From assembly GCA_964629015.1 (NCBI GenBank), contig CAZVMN010000011.1, positions 77,664 to 141,663 of the forward strand: 64,000 nucleotides of DNA, read 5' to 3'. Position numbers and translations under genes: made by a program. The DNA comes from Oceanococcus sp964629015. GTDB taxonomy: Bacteria > Pseudomonadota > Gammaproteobacteria > Nevskiales > Oceanococcaceae. This document shows positions 7,733 through 15,995 of the stretch, piece after piece (position 1 is the stretch's first letter; every line of letters starts with the position of its first letter). The notes under the pieces are model-generated. The model made no database searches and was not told the origin of the DNA. It saw only the letters and a list, made by a program, of their open reading frames with translations.

Positions 7733-8239
7733 ATGAGCATCTCATCATCCTCTTTGCCACCCGCGGCCAAGGCTGCCGCCGAAGACTTCATCGAAAGCAT
7801 GGGCTTGGCCGCCGAGGCGGACGGCTTGCCGCGTATTGCCGGACGCATGTGGGGACTGTTCGTGATCGAAGGAGGGCCTTGCAGCTTTGCTGAGTTGGCC
7901 GGGCGGCTGCAGGTGTCGCGCGGCAGCATCAGCACCAACGCCAGGCTGCTGCGTGACCTCGGGATCCTGGAGCGCGTCAGTCGCCCCGGTGATCGCCAGG
8001 ATTACTATCGGCTGGCAGAGAAACCCTACGATGCTTTGCTGCATGGTTACGTCGATCGCATGCGCGTGAAGCAGCGTAACGCGGAGCGTGCAATCCGCGA
8101 TTTGCCTGCGGATTTACCCGGTGCGAGACAGCGTCTGGACAGCATGCAACGTTTTCATCAATCCGCGGTGGAAGCCACCGAAGCCTTGATCAACAAGCTG
8201 CGGGATCAGGCAGAACCTCATCAACAGGACGATCAATGA
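7733..8239 (+). CDS. GbsR/MarR-family transcriptional regulator
   Basis: A 168-residue winged-helix repressor of the GbsR type. The segment FAELAGRLQVSRGSISTNAR forms the helix-turn-helix, followed by a wing (LERVSRPGDRQDYYRL) and a long C-terminal helical dimerisation region. Relatives next to RND pumps repress the pump and respond to a substrate or lipophilic ligand. An in-frame ATG at 7721 is also possible, but AGG abuts it, so 7733 is preferred. The stop overlaps the adaptor start in ATGA, so it is the first gene of a three-gene operon. Confidence 0.9.
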   Translation: MSISSSSLPPAAKAAAEDFIESMGLAAEADGLPRIAGRMWGLFVIEGGPCSFAELAGRLQVSRGSISTNARLLRDLGILERVSRPGDRQDYYRLAEKPYDALLHGYVDRMRVKQRNAERAIRDLPADLPGARQRLDSMQRFHQSAVEATEALINKLRDQAEPHQQDDQ

Positions 8240-9315
8240 TATCCAGACATCCCGGATGGATAGCCGGCGGTATTTTGCTGCTGGTCTGTGTTTGGCTTTT
8301 CTCTGGCGCTTTCGGCAACGAGGACGTTGAATCGGCGCAGACGGCTGTGAGCGGCCAGGAAGAAGCCCCCAAACTGCGTGTGCGGGTCATTGAGTCCGAT
8401 GCGGCAGACCGTGTTCGTGAGGCGCGCGTGAGCGCGCGCACAGCACCTCTGCGGGCAGTTGATCTGCGTGCGGAGACGGCCGGTCGGATCACCGCAATCT
8501 CGGTGGAACGTGGACAGCGCGTGAAGCAAGGTGATGTGCTGTTTGAGTTGGAAACCGGTGACCGCGCGGCAAGGGTCACGCGTGCCGAGGCTTTGGTCGA
8601 AGAGCGTAAGCTGCAGTACCAGGCGGCGCAGCGCTTGGCGCGGCAGAACTTGCAAAGCCCGGTCGACGTTGCGGCGGCGAAATCCAATTTTTCGCTAGCC
8701 CAGGCCGAGTTGCTGCAAGCCCAGGAAACCCTGCGTAACACCCGCATTCGCGCCCCATTCGACGGCATGCTCGACAGCCGCCAGGTCGAGCAAGGCGATT
8801 ATCTCAGCGTGGGTGATCCGATCGGTCGTTTCATCCAGATAGAACCGTTTTTGGTGCATGCCCAAGTCTCCGAGGATGTGGTGGTGTTTCTGGAAATCGG
8901 GCAGAGCGCGCGCACCCGCTTGCCGGATGGCAGCGAGGTTGAGGGCATTTTGCGCCATGTTGCACGTGAAGCGGACGCCAATACCCGCATGTTCCCTGTG
9001 GAAATGCTGGTTCCAGCGCATGACAAGGCAGTCATTGCTGGTGGTTCCGCGGTCCTGATGCTGCCGCTGGAAACGGTGCGCGTTCACATTGTCGAGCCGG
9101 CCTCACTGGCTCTGGACGATGACGAGCACTTTGGTGTTAAGAGCGTGGATGACAGTGGCCGCGTGCAGTTCCACCGAGCCACCATTGAGCAAGCCGGCAA
9201 CGATGAGATTTGGCTCAGTGATCTGCCCGAGCATCTGCGCATCATCACGGTTGGGCAAGGGTTTGTCAGCGCGGGTGAGGACGTCGAGGCGGTGGTCGTC
9301 TCCGACGCATCCTAA
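8236..9315 (+). CDS. RND efflux periplasmic adaptor (HlyD/AcrA family)
   Basis: A 359-residue membrane-fusion protein. A single N-terminal hydrophobic segment (GWIAGGILLLVCVWLFSGAF) anchors it in the inner membrane. The lipoyl/biotinyl half-motifs are RAVDLRAETAGRITAI and RVKQGDVLFELETGD. An alpha-helical hairpin spans about residues 110-160, with IRAPFDGMLDSRQVEQGDYL on the return strand and a beta-barrel domain after it. It bridges the permease to an outer-membrane channel. No such channel is encoded here, so a TolC homologue elsewhere is presumably used. The start overlaps the regulator stop, and the permease follows nine bases later. Confidence 0.92.
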   Translation: MISRHPGWIAGGILLLVCVWLFSGAFGNEDVESAQTAVSGQEEAPKLRVRVIESDAADRVREARVSARTAPLRAVDLRAETAGRITAISVERGQRVKQGDVLFELETGDRAARVTRAEALVEERKLQYQAAQRLARQNLQSPVDVAAAKSNFSLAQAELLQAQETLRNTRIRAPFDGMLDSRQVEQGDYLSVGDPIGRFIQIEPFLVHAQVSEDVVVFLEIGQSARTRLPDGSEVEGILRHVAREADANTRMFPVEMLVPAHDKAVIAGGSAVLMLPLETVRVHIVEPASLALDDDEHFGVKSVDDSGRVQFHRATIEQAGNDEIWLSDLPEHLRIITVGQGFVSAGEDVEAVVVSDAS

Positions 9316-9324
9316 GGGGCCGAC

Positions 9325-12300
9325 ATGAATCAGATTCTGGCTGCGGCGTTCAGTCGCCCGCGCACCCTGTTCGTCGGGCTGCTGAGTATCCTGATTGCCG
9401 GCACGGTGAGTTATCTCAGTATTCCGAAAGAGGCGGAGCCGGATGTCAGTTTCCCGACCGTTTATGTGTCGATGGTGCATCAGGGCATCACTCCGGAAGA
9501 CTCCGTGCGTTTGCTCATCAAGCCGATGGAGCAAGAGCTGCGGTCGCTTGAAGGCCTGAAAGAGATGCGCTCCACGGCAGCGGAGGGTTACGGCACCATC
9601 AAACTGGAGTTTGAGGCCGGTACCAACGTCGATGACGCCATGGACGACGTGCGGGTCAAGGTCGATTTGGCGCGCCCAGAGCTTCCCGCAGAGACTGAAG
9701 AGCCGACCATTCAGGAGGTCAATATCGCGCTGCTGCCGATGATGGTGGTCAACCTCTATGGCGATGTCGACGAACGCACCCTGGTGACCATCGCCAACGA
9801 CCTCAAAGATCGCCTGGAGGCGTTGGCTGAAGTGCTCGAAGCCGAGGTGGTTGGTGATCGCGAGGAGATGGTGGAAATCATCATCGATCCGGTGCGCTTG
9901 GATACCTACCAGCTGGTGGTCGAGAACGTTATCGGCGCGGTCGATCGCAACAACCAGCTGGTCGCCGCCGGCGCGCTAACCAGCGGCAGCGGGCGCTTCA
10001 CCTTGAAAGTGCCCGGCATCATCGACGACGTCGACAAACTGCTCAGCCTGGTTCTGCGTGAGGCGGATGGCGAGGTGGTGCGTTTGAGTGACGTGGCGAC
10101 AGTACGGCGGACCTGGATGGATCGCGAAAGCTACGCCCGGCTCAACGGCAAACGCACCATCGCACTGGAAGTGTCCAAACGTGTCGGCACCAACATCATC
10201 GAAACCAGCGCCAAGGTGCGCGAACTGGTTGAACAGACACGCAAAGCCTGGCCCAAAGCGGTCGAGGTCAATTACTCGCAAGACAAATCGGTCGAAACCC
10301 AGCGCAACTTGGATGATCTGCAGAACAACGTGCTGTCCGGCGTTTTGCTGGTCATGATTGTGGTTGTGGCCTTTCTCGGGCTACGTGCCGGCACCCTGGT
10401 GGGGATTTCGATTCCGGGCTCGTTTCTGCTCGGTATTCTGATCATTGGCAGCATGGGCGTCACCATCAATATGGTGGTGTTGTTCGGTTTGATTTTGGCG
10501 CTGGGGCTGTTGGTTGACAGCACCATCATTGTGGTCGAGCTGGCGGATCGCTATCTCACCGAGGGCCAATCGCGCGGCATGGCTTACCTGCATGCGGCGC
10601 AACGTATGGCCTGGCCTGTCATCGCCTCTACCGCGACCACACTCGCCGCTTTCGTGCCGCTGTTGGTGTGGCCGGGTGTCATCGGTGAGTTCATGAGCTA
10701 TCTGCCGCTGACGCTGATTTGCGTGCTCGGTTCGTCGTTGTTCATGGCCTTGTTGTTTATCCCCAATTTGGGCGCCGTCATCGGCGGGGCGTCGCAAACG
10801 GGCCGTCAGGTCGGCTGGCAACCCGGGCAGCCGCTGAGTGGCTGGACAGGGCGTTATGTGGCGCTGGTGCAGCGCCTGTTGCCGCATTCCGGCAAAGTGT
10901 TGATCGCCGCGTTCGCGGCGCTGATCGGTACCTTCATGCTCTACGGCAAATTGGGCAAAGGGGTGGAGTTTTTCCCCGATGTGGACATGGACAATGCCGT
11001 GGTCAAAGTGCATGCCCGTGGACCGTTGTCGCTGGATGAGATCGATCGTCTGGTCAGCGAAGTGGAGGCCAGCGTTCAGGGTATCGACGGGGTGGATTCG
11101 ATCTATGCGCGTTCGGGGCTGAAGTTCACCCGTGGTGACAACACCGAAGACACCGTCGGCATCATTCAGCTCGGTTTTGAGTCCTGGGATCAGCGGCCCT
11201 CATCAGCCGAGCTGATCAAAGCCGTGCGCGCGCGTGTGGGTGAGCCTGCGGGTCTGGGCGTTGAGGTGATCATGCCCGAAGCCGGGCCATCCGAAGGAAA
11301 GCCGGTGCGTATCGAGCTTTATGGTCCATCGCTGGATGAGTTGGCCAAGGCGGTGCGCTGGTTACGCCAGGGCATGCGGGAAGTCGGCGGTTTCGTTGAC
11401 GTCAGCGACACCTTGCCGCATCCCAATCTGGAATGGCGTATCGACATCGACCGGACCGAGGCGGCCCGTTTCGGCACAGACATTGCGACGGTGGGACAGG
11501 TGCTGCAGCTGGTGACTCAGGGAATCAAGGTGGGTGAGTACCGCGCCCCGGACGCGCGCGAGGAAATGGACATCCGGGTGCGCTTCCCCGAGCCGATGCG
11601 AGACCTGGATACCTTGGACCGTCTGCATGTGACGACTCAGCATGGTTTGGTCCCGGTGACCAACTTCATGCACCGCGAAGCGGCGCTGAAGGTCGCCAAC
11701 ATCAACCGGATTGACGGCCATCGCGCGATTGCGGTGGAGTCTTATGTTGATGACGGCCTGGTCGTGGCCAATCAGTTGCGGAAACTTGGGCAGTGGGTTG
11801 ATGCGAACTACGCCGATGCGCATCTGCATCCGGCCTTACGTGTCGCGTTCAAGGGTGAAGACGAAGAAATTCGTGAGGCCGAGGCCTTTCTGTCCAAAGC
11901 CTTCATGGTCGCTTTGGCTTTGATCGCGATCATTCTCTTGACGCAGTTCAACAGCTTCTACCAATCGTGGTTGATCCTGACCGCCGTGATGTTTTCAACC
12001 ATCGGCGTGCTGATTGGCTTGATGGTGACGGGGCAGACTTTCGGCGTGGTGATGTCGGGCATCGGTCTGATTTCTCTGGCCGGGATCGTGGTGAACAACA
12101 ATATCGTTTTGATCGACACTTACAACCAGCATCGGGCCGCAGGCATGGATGTGACCGACGCGGTGCTGACGACGGGGGCTGAACGTTTGCGCCCGGTCTT
12201 GTTGACCACAGTGACCACGGTGCTCGGATTGCTGCCGATGGTGTTAAAGATGAACATCAATCTGTTTGAGCGTGAGATCACATTCGGCGCACCGTCGACT

Positions 12301-12462
12301 CAGTACTGGCAGCAGTTGGCATCATCCATCGTTGGCGGGCTCATTTTCGCGACAGTGTTGACCTTGGTTTTGACCCCTTGCCTGCTGGTCCTGGGTGAGC
12401 GTTTGTATCGCAAGCTCGGGCGAACCAACACGGTGCATACACATGCCGCGGTCGAGGGGTAA
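9325..12462 (+). CDS. RND efflux permease (AcrB-type)
   Basis: A 1045-residue inner-membrane pump, the full usual length, with 12 predicted membrane helices and two large periplasmic loops. The N-terminus IPKEAEPDVSFPTVYVS is typical of a proteobacterial AcrB-like subgroup. TM4 reads GLLVDSTIIVVE, so the proton-relay pair is Asp398-Ser399 rather than Asp-Asp. In TM10 the position of AcrB Lys940 is Asn924 in VVNNNIVLID. The latter change is common in several RND clades. Substrates cannot be predicted, but the GbsR-type regulator hints at lipophilic or membrane-active compounds. Confidence 0.93.
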   Translation: MNQILAAAFSRPRTLFVGLLSILIAGTVSYLSIPKEAEPDVSFPTVYVSMVHQGITPEDSVRLLIKPMEQELRSLEGLKEMRSTAAEGYGTIKLEFEAGTNVDDAMDDVRVKVDLARPELPAETEEPTIQEVNIALLPMMVVNLYGDVDERTLVTIANDLKDRLEALAEVLEAEVVGDREEMVEIIIDPVRLDTYQLVVENVIGAVDRNNQLVAAGALTSGSGRFTLKVPGIIDDVDKLLSLVLREADGEVVRLSDVATVRRTWMDRESYARLNGKRTIALEVSKRVGTNIIETSAKVRELVEQTRKAWPKAVEVNYSQDKSVETQRNLDDLQNNVLSGVLLVMIVVVAFLGLRAGTLVGISIPGSFLLGILIIGSMGVTINMVVLFGLILALGLLVDSTIIVVELADRYLTEGQSRGMAYLHAAQRMAWPVIASTATTLAAFVPLLVWPGVIGEFMSYLPLTLICVLGSSLFMALLFIPNLGAVIGGASQTGRQVGWQPGQPLSGWTGRYVALVQRLLPHSGKVLIAAFAALIGTFMLYGKLGKGVEFFPDVDMDNAVVKVHARGPLSLDEIDRLVSEVEASVQGIDGVDSIYARSGLKFTRGDNTEDTVGIIQLGFESWDQRPSSAELIKAVRARVGEPAGLGVEVIMPEAGPSEGKPVRIELYGPSLDELAKAVRWLRQGMREVGGFVDVSDTLPHPNLEWRIDIDRTEAARFGTDIATVGQVLQLVTQGIKVGEYRAPDAREEMDIRVRFPEPMRDLDTLDRLHVTTQHGLVPVTNFMHREAALKVANINRIDGHRAIAVESYVDDGLVVANQLRKLGQWVDANYADAHLHPALRVAFKGEDEEIREAEAFLSKAFMVALALIAIILLTQFNSFYQSWLILTAVMFSTIGVLIGLMVTGQTFGVVMSGIGLISLAGIVVNNNIVLIDTYNQHRAAGMDVTDAVLTTGAERLRPVLLTTVTTVLGLLPMVLKMNINLFEREITFGAPSTQYWQQLASSIVGGLIFATVLTLVLTPCLLVLGERLYRKLGRTNTVHTHAAVEG

Positions 12463-12467
12463 GGCCG

Positions 12468-12896
12468 CTAGGAGCTGATCGCATGCGTCGCGGCAATCAC
12501 CGCGGCGTAGCGTGCGCCTTTGCCCAGTGTAACCAGGGGTAAGAACACCCACATGCGGACTTTCATAATGCCGGCGACCACGGTCAGGGCATCGCCTCCG
12601 ACCGGGGCCCAGGAGAACAACAAGGTCCACGTGCCGTAACGCTGGAACCAGTGTTGAGCGCGGTCCAGGGTCTTCTGGCGTGCGGGAAACCAGCGCCGCC
12701 CCACATAGTGGGTCAAATGCCAGCCGATGCCCCAGTTGACCACGGCGCCCAGCGTGTTGCCGGCTGTGGCGAACAGCCACAACAAGGTCGGGTCGAGGCC
12801 CCGTTGCAGTTGCGCCACCAGCAACACTTCGGAATAGAACGGCAGCAGGGTCGCCGCGCCGAAAGCGGTGACAAACAACAGCAGATAAGCGCTCAC
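12468..12896 (-). CDS. YqaA-like small membrane protein (DedA/SNARE-associated)
   Basis: A 142-residue integral membrane protein with about four hydrophobic segments, resembling YqaA/DedA-like proteins (FLPFYSE-type start, GNTLGAVVNWGIG, FQRYGTWTLLFSWAPVGGD, VAGIMKVRMWVFL). Relatives are linked to lipid or small-molecule transport, but precise roles are unknown. The GTG at 12896 is chosen because GTGA overlaps the stop of the upstream amidotransferase gene. It is the last gene of the amidoligase operon and converges with the RND permease, five bases apart. Confidence 0.82.
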   Translation of the reverse strand: MSAYLLLFVTAFGAATLLPFYSEVLLVAQLQRGLDPTLLWLFATAGNTLGAVVNWGIGWHLTHYVGRRWFPARQKTLDRAQHWFQRYGTWTLLFSWAPVGGDALTVVAGIMKVRMWVFLPLVTLGKGARYAAVIAATHAISS

Positions 12897-13561
12897 GACC
12901 GCGCAGCCTCGCTCAGAGCCTGGAACAGCGCGCGCTGCTCGCGGCGCAGTGGGAGATACTCCGGATGCCATTGGACGCCGAGCAGAAAGCGTTGGCCGGG
13001 GTGTTCCACGGCCTGCACGATGTCATCCAGATCGCGGCCGACGACACGCAATCCATCGCCCAGCTCCGCAATCGCTTGATGGTGCAGGCTGTTGATGCGC
13101 GTGCTTTGGCAACCAAGAATACTGGCCAGCCGGCTGTGCGCATCCACCTTCAGCGTTTTGCGGGCGAACGGTGTGCGCCGGTTGGACGTCTTGATACGGA
13201 TGCGGCGCAAATCGGAGTGCAGGGAGCCGCCCAGAACCACGTTGATGAGCTGCGCGCCGCGACAAATGCCGAGTATGGGGATGTCGCGATCCAGCACGTG
13301 TTTAATCGCGTCGATTTCGAAAGCATCGCGTTCGGCGTCCATGGGCGCCGTGTCCGGTGCATCTGGCAGATACAAGCCGGGGTCGATGTCATCGCCACCG
13401 CTGATGATGACGCCGTCGAGCTGCCTGAGTGGTTTTTGCCGCGATGGGGTCAAGCGCAGCGCCTGCGCGCCAGCTCGGTGCAAGCCCCAGCGGATGAACC
13501 ACCAGGCCAGGGGAAAGCGGGTGTCGGGTCCAGTGACCCCGATCAGTGGACGTGTTTTCAA
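12893..13561 (-). CDS. Class I glutamine-amidotransferase-like peptidase
   Basis: A 222-residue PuuD/gamma-glutamyl hydrolase-like thiol enzyme. The nucleophile elbow is GICRGAQLINV with Cys100, and the rest of the triad is His199-Glu201 in GVQWHPE. The N-terminus TRPLIGVTGPDTR and the motif ISGGDDIDPGLY are typical. It should cleave a gamma-glutamyl amide bond. No ATG is available. TTG 13561 overlaps the amidoligase stop as TTGA, with GAG five bases upstream, and gives the usual N-terminus. A TTG at 13603 would be 14 residues longer. Pfam describes this peptidase class beside the amidoligase in proteobacteria, which fits the upstream neighbour. Confidence 0.85.
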   Translation of the reverse strand: MKTRPLIGVTGPDTRFPLAWWFIRWGLHRAGAQALRLTPSRQKPLRQLDGVIISGGDDIDPGLYLPDAPDTAPMDAERDAFEIDAIKHVLDRDIPILGICRGAQLINVVLGGSLHSDLRRIRIKTSNRRTPFARKTLKVDAHSRLASILGCQSTRINSLHHQAIAELGDGLRVVGRDLDDIVQAVEHPGQRFLLGVQWHPEYLPLRREQRALFQALSEAARS

Positions 13562-14589
13562 AGTAACTCGGGTAACAGATGCATGGCGCAACGTTTGGGC
13601 CAATCTTCAAACAGGCCGCCGGTGATTCCGCTGGTGTGCTCGTTCCAGGCCTTGATCAGGGCCTCCAATCGTTGTGGATCAGCGGCCAGCGCTTCGACCT
13701 GTAACCAATCCCGCCAGGCACGGATCAAGCCCCAGTCCGGTTCGTCAATCTGACAGTTGGGTAGCCGGTAGTGGAATGTCGGCCGTGCTTTGATGCGGTC
13801 GTCGTCGATGACAGCCACCACGCGTTGCTCGTCGAGATGACGGAACAGCGGCAACATGTCCAAAGCCCGATTGCGGGTGGGATTGTGTTCCAGGTAGTCG
13901 TCAATCAGCTGATTCAAGTCAGGTGCGTAGTCGGGATCCAGCAGGAGTTTTGTGTAGGCCTTGGGGAAGGGATCGATGTACGGCGTGATCCGCCGACTCA
14001 AATCTACCTCGCTGCGTTTCACCAGCCATTCAAACACGGCCAGAAAAGCCCGCAGGAAGGCCAAAATGGTGTCGCATTCCAAATCCGGCAGCTCCGGGTT
14101 CAGATGCAAGCCGAAGGCGTACAACGGCGCTTGTCGCGTCCCTCGCGCACCGGCTTCGCGCAGGCGCTGGATGACCGTGTCCATGCGCCAGACTTCATGC
14201 AGTGGTATCGGCGGGCTGACAACCTCGAACGGCACCACTTGTTCGGCGATCAAGGAAATCACGCTCTCGGCGAGGTTCTCCAGATCATCGACTTCGGCAT
14301 CCGGGTCTTGCTCGCGCCCGAGTTTTTTCATGTAGGCCGAATCCAGCTCGATGCCAAAATCGCCGCGAAAATCACCCATGCGCGCGTCGCGCAGAAAGTA
14401 CTCGTACTTGGACTCCTGATCGACCTCTCCGCCCAGAACATCCTGGATGATGCTGGCGATACGGGTCATGCCCAGGCCAGAGAATTCGATCTCTATGCCC
14501 ATGCGACGTGTGTGGCCTTCAGCCGTGTCGATGCGGGGTGGCTGCGGCCACAGGCTGGCGCGGTAGCGCGCACGATCGAAATCAGACAT
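13558..14589 (-). CDS. Amidoligase (Amidoligase_2 / COOH-amine ligase)
   Basis: A 343-residue protein related to glutamate-cysteine ligase and glutamine synthetase folds. Strand motifs with likely metal and ATP ligands are RRMGIEIEFSGLG, GDFRGDFGIELD, VPFEVVSPPI and YAFGLHLNPE. Such enzymes use ATP to join a carboxylate to an amine. The product of this family is not established. The ATG at 14589 overlaps the upstream transporter stop as TGATG. The following gene encodes a gamma-glutamyl-type peptidase, and an AIG2-type cyclotransferase lies 5 kb away. Together these suggest gamma-glutamyl conjugate metabolism, which is inference. Confidence 0.83.
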   Translation of the reverse strand: MSDFDRARYRASLWPQPPRIDTAEGHTRRMGIEIEFSGLGMTRIASIIQDVLGGEVDQESKYEYFLRDARMGDFRGDFGIELDSAYMKKLGREQDPDAEVDDLENLAESVISLIAEQVVPFEVVSPPIPLHEVWRMDTVIQRLREAGARGTRQAPLYAFGLHLNPELPDLECDTILAFLRAFLAVFEWLVKRSEVDLSRRITPYIDPFPKAYTKLLLDPDYAPDLNQLIDDYLEHNPTRNRALDMLPLFRHLDEQRVVAVIDDDRIKARPTFHYRLPNCQIDEPDWGLIRAWRDWLQVEALAADPQRLEALIKAWNEHTSGITGGLFEDWPKRCAMHLLPELL

Positions 14590-15662
14590 CAGGGTTCTCC
14601 CAGGATGTGCGCCAATGGCGCGAGGCGGTTGGAGTGGCGGCACACCACCTGGAGCAGGGTGAGCAATGGCACGGCGAGCAGGACGCCAGGGGCACCCCAG
14701 ATCCAGCCCCAGAAAAAGATCCAGACGAAAACCACAATCGGGTCCAGGCTAAGCCGATAGCCGTGGACCAGAGGATCGATGATCTGACCGACAAAAGAGG
14801 TGAAGAGCAGATAGCCCAGAGGAGCGGCTAGCATCATCCACACCGTGTCGTAGCTGACCATGCCAACCACGGCGAGCATGGCCACGGTGATGGATACCCC
14901 AAGGTAGGGCACGAAGCGCAACACGGCAGCCATGGTCCCCCACAACGCAGGGTCGGGGAAATCCAGAAGCCACAAGGCCAGTGTCACGAGCAGACCCAGT
15001 GTGGTGTTGACCATCGCGATAGTGGCCAGATAACGCGACATCTGCACTTGAGCATCGCGCGCGACGCGCAAGGCGCGCACCCGATCTTTTTCATGTTTAA
15101 GCGTGTCGGCGCAGCGTGTCACCAGCTGATCACCTGCGCTCAGCAGAAAGAACAGCAGGATGATGCTGAGTCCGCCGAACACGGCGAAATTTCGCATGCC
15201 AATCCACAACTCGGTGCGCCAACCGGGTTCGGCGATGATCACTTTCTGACCACCGTTGTCGCCGTTGTCCACCGCGATTTCGCGGGTCAGCGCGTCGATC
15301 GATTTGCCGGCCTCATCCATGCTGCTCACTTCGTTTTCCATGTTGGCCAGCTCGCGCATCAGGATGTCGCTGGCTTCGGGCACACGCTGCAGCCATTCCA
15401 GCGCTGATGAGGACAAGGCGGCAACGCCGGCCGCGGCAACGCCCAGCATGCCGGCGATCAGCAGCAGCGAACTCACCGGGCGCGGGATGCGCCAGCGCTG
15501 CATACGCGTCACCAGTGGAGTCAGCAGCAGGGCAAAGATCACCGCCAGGGTCAACGGCAGGAGCATCTCTCGGGCCAGATGCAGGGTGTACGCGGCTGCT
15601 AGCAGAGTCAGAAAATACAGGGCCGCGCGCGGCAGTGCGGCGCGGCTTGAGGCTTCAGACAC
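14589..15662 (-). CDS. AI-2E family transporter
   Basis: A 357-residue membrane protein of the AI-2E/PerM superfamily, with two membrane helices at the N-terminus, an extended soluble-looking segment (about residues 85-160) and four or more helices after it. Motifs include RFVPYLGVSI and the re-entrant-like GYLLFTSFVGQIIDPLVHGYRL and FWGWIWGAPGVLLAVP. Members transport autoinducer-2, Na+ or unknown small molecules. Here it heads the amidoligase operon, so export of that pathway's product is a reasonable hypothesis. The start codon is GTG at 15662. Confidence 0.88.
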   Translation of the reverse strand: MSEASSRAALPRAALYFLTLLAAAYTLHLAREMLLPLTLAVIFALLLTPLVTRMQRWRIPRPVSSLLLIAGMLGVAAAGVAALSSSALEWLQRVPEASDILMRELANMENEVSSMDEAGKSIDALTREIAVDNGDNGGQKVIIAEPGWRTELWIGMRNFAVFGGLSIILLFFLLSAGDQLVTRCADTLKHEKDRVRALRVARDAQVQMSRYLATIAMVNTTLGLLVTLALWLLDFPDPALWGTMAAVLRFVPYLGVSITVAMLAVVGMVSYDTVWMMLAAPLGYLLFTSFVGQIIDPLVHGYRLSLDPIVVFVWIFFWGWIWGAPGVLLAVPLLTLLQVVCRHSNRLAPLAHILGEP

Positions 15663-15668
15663 GAACGA

Positions 15669-15857
15669 TCAGCCGGAGCTGTCGCGAGGGCCGGCGAACC
15701 ACCAAATGATCAGACCAAGTACCGGTAGCAGCAGGATCACAACGATCCACACGAGTTTGTTCAGCGTGGGAATTCTGGATTGAACGATATTCAATATCGC
15801 CCAGATATCCGCGATCAAAATCAGCAGCCCAAAGAATCCGGAAATTTCGATATTCAT
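15669..15857 (-). CDS. Small PLDc_N-type membrane protein
   Basis: A 62-residue protein with two membrane helices, matching the phospholipase D nuclease N-terminal (PLDc_N) signature: DIWAILNIVQSR, LNKLVWIVVILLLPVLGLIIWWFAGP. Stand-alone copies are common and have no known biochemical role. ATG 15857 has GGGA nine bases upstream. ATG 15881 has no ribosome site. It ends six bases before the AI-2E transporter start and may be the first gene of that operon. Confidence 0.82.
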   Translation of the reverse strand: MNIEISGFFGLLILIADIWAILNIVQSRIPTLNKLVWIVVILLLPVLGLIIWWFAGPRDSSG

Positions 15858-15995
15858 CAATTGTTTCCCGTGGTTTTGCATTCAGCATAACAAGCTCTCA
15901 AGGGTCTGACGAAATTTACCGCTCGCGTTGTACCGATTGGTAATGGCGCCATCCCATGCGTAGGGTAGTAAAGGGATATAACTACGGGAGCAAAG

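Noticed and set aside
12965..13753. Plus-strand frame opposite the amidotransferase-like gene
   Set aside because: Shadow of a motif-bearing minus-strand gene.
13771..14760. Long plus-strand frame opposite the amidoligase
   Set aside because: No recognisable domain. The minus strand has overlapping operon genes with conserved motifs.
15977..15982. TATAAC as a -10 for the porin gene
   Set aside because: The start site would fall within a few bases of the ribosome site, leaving almost no leader.
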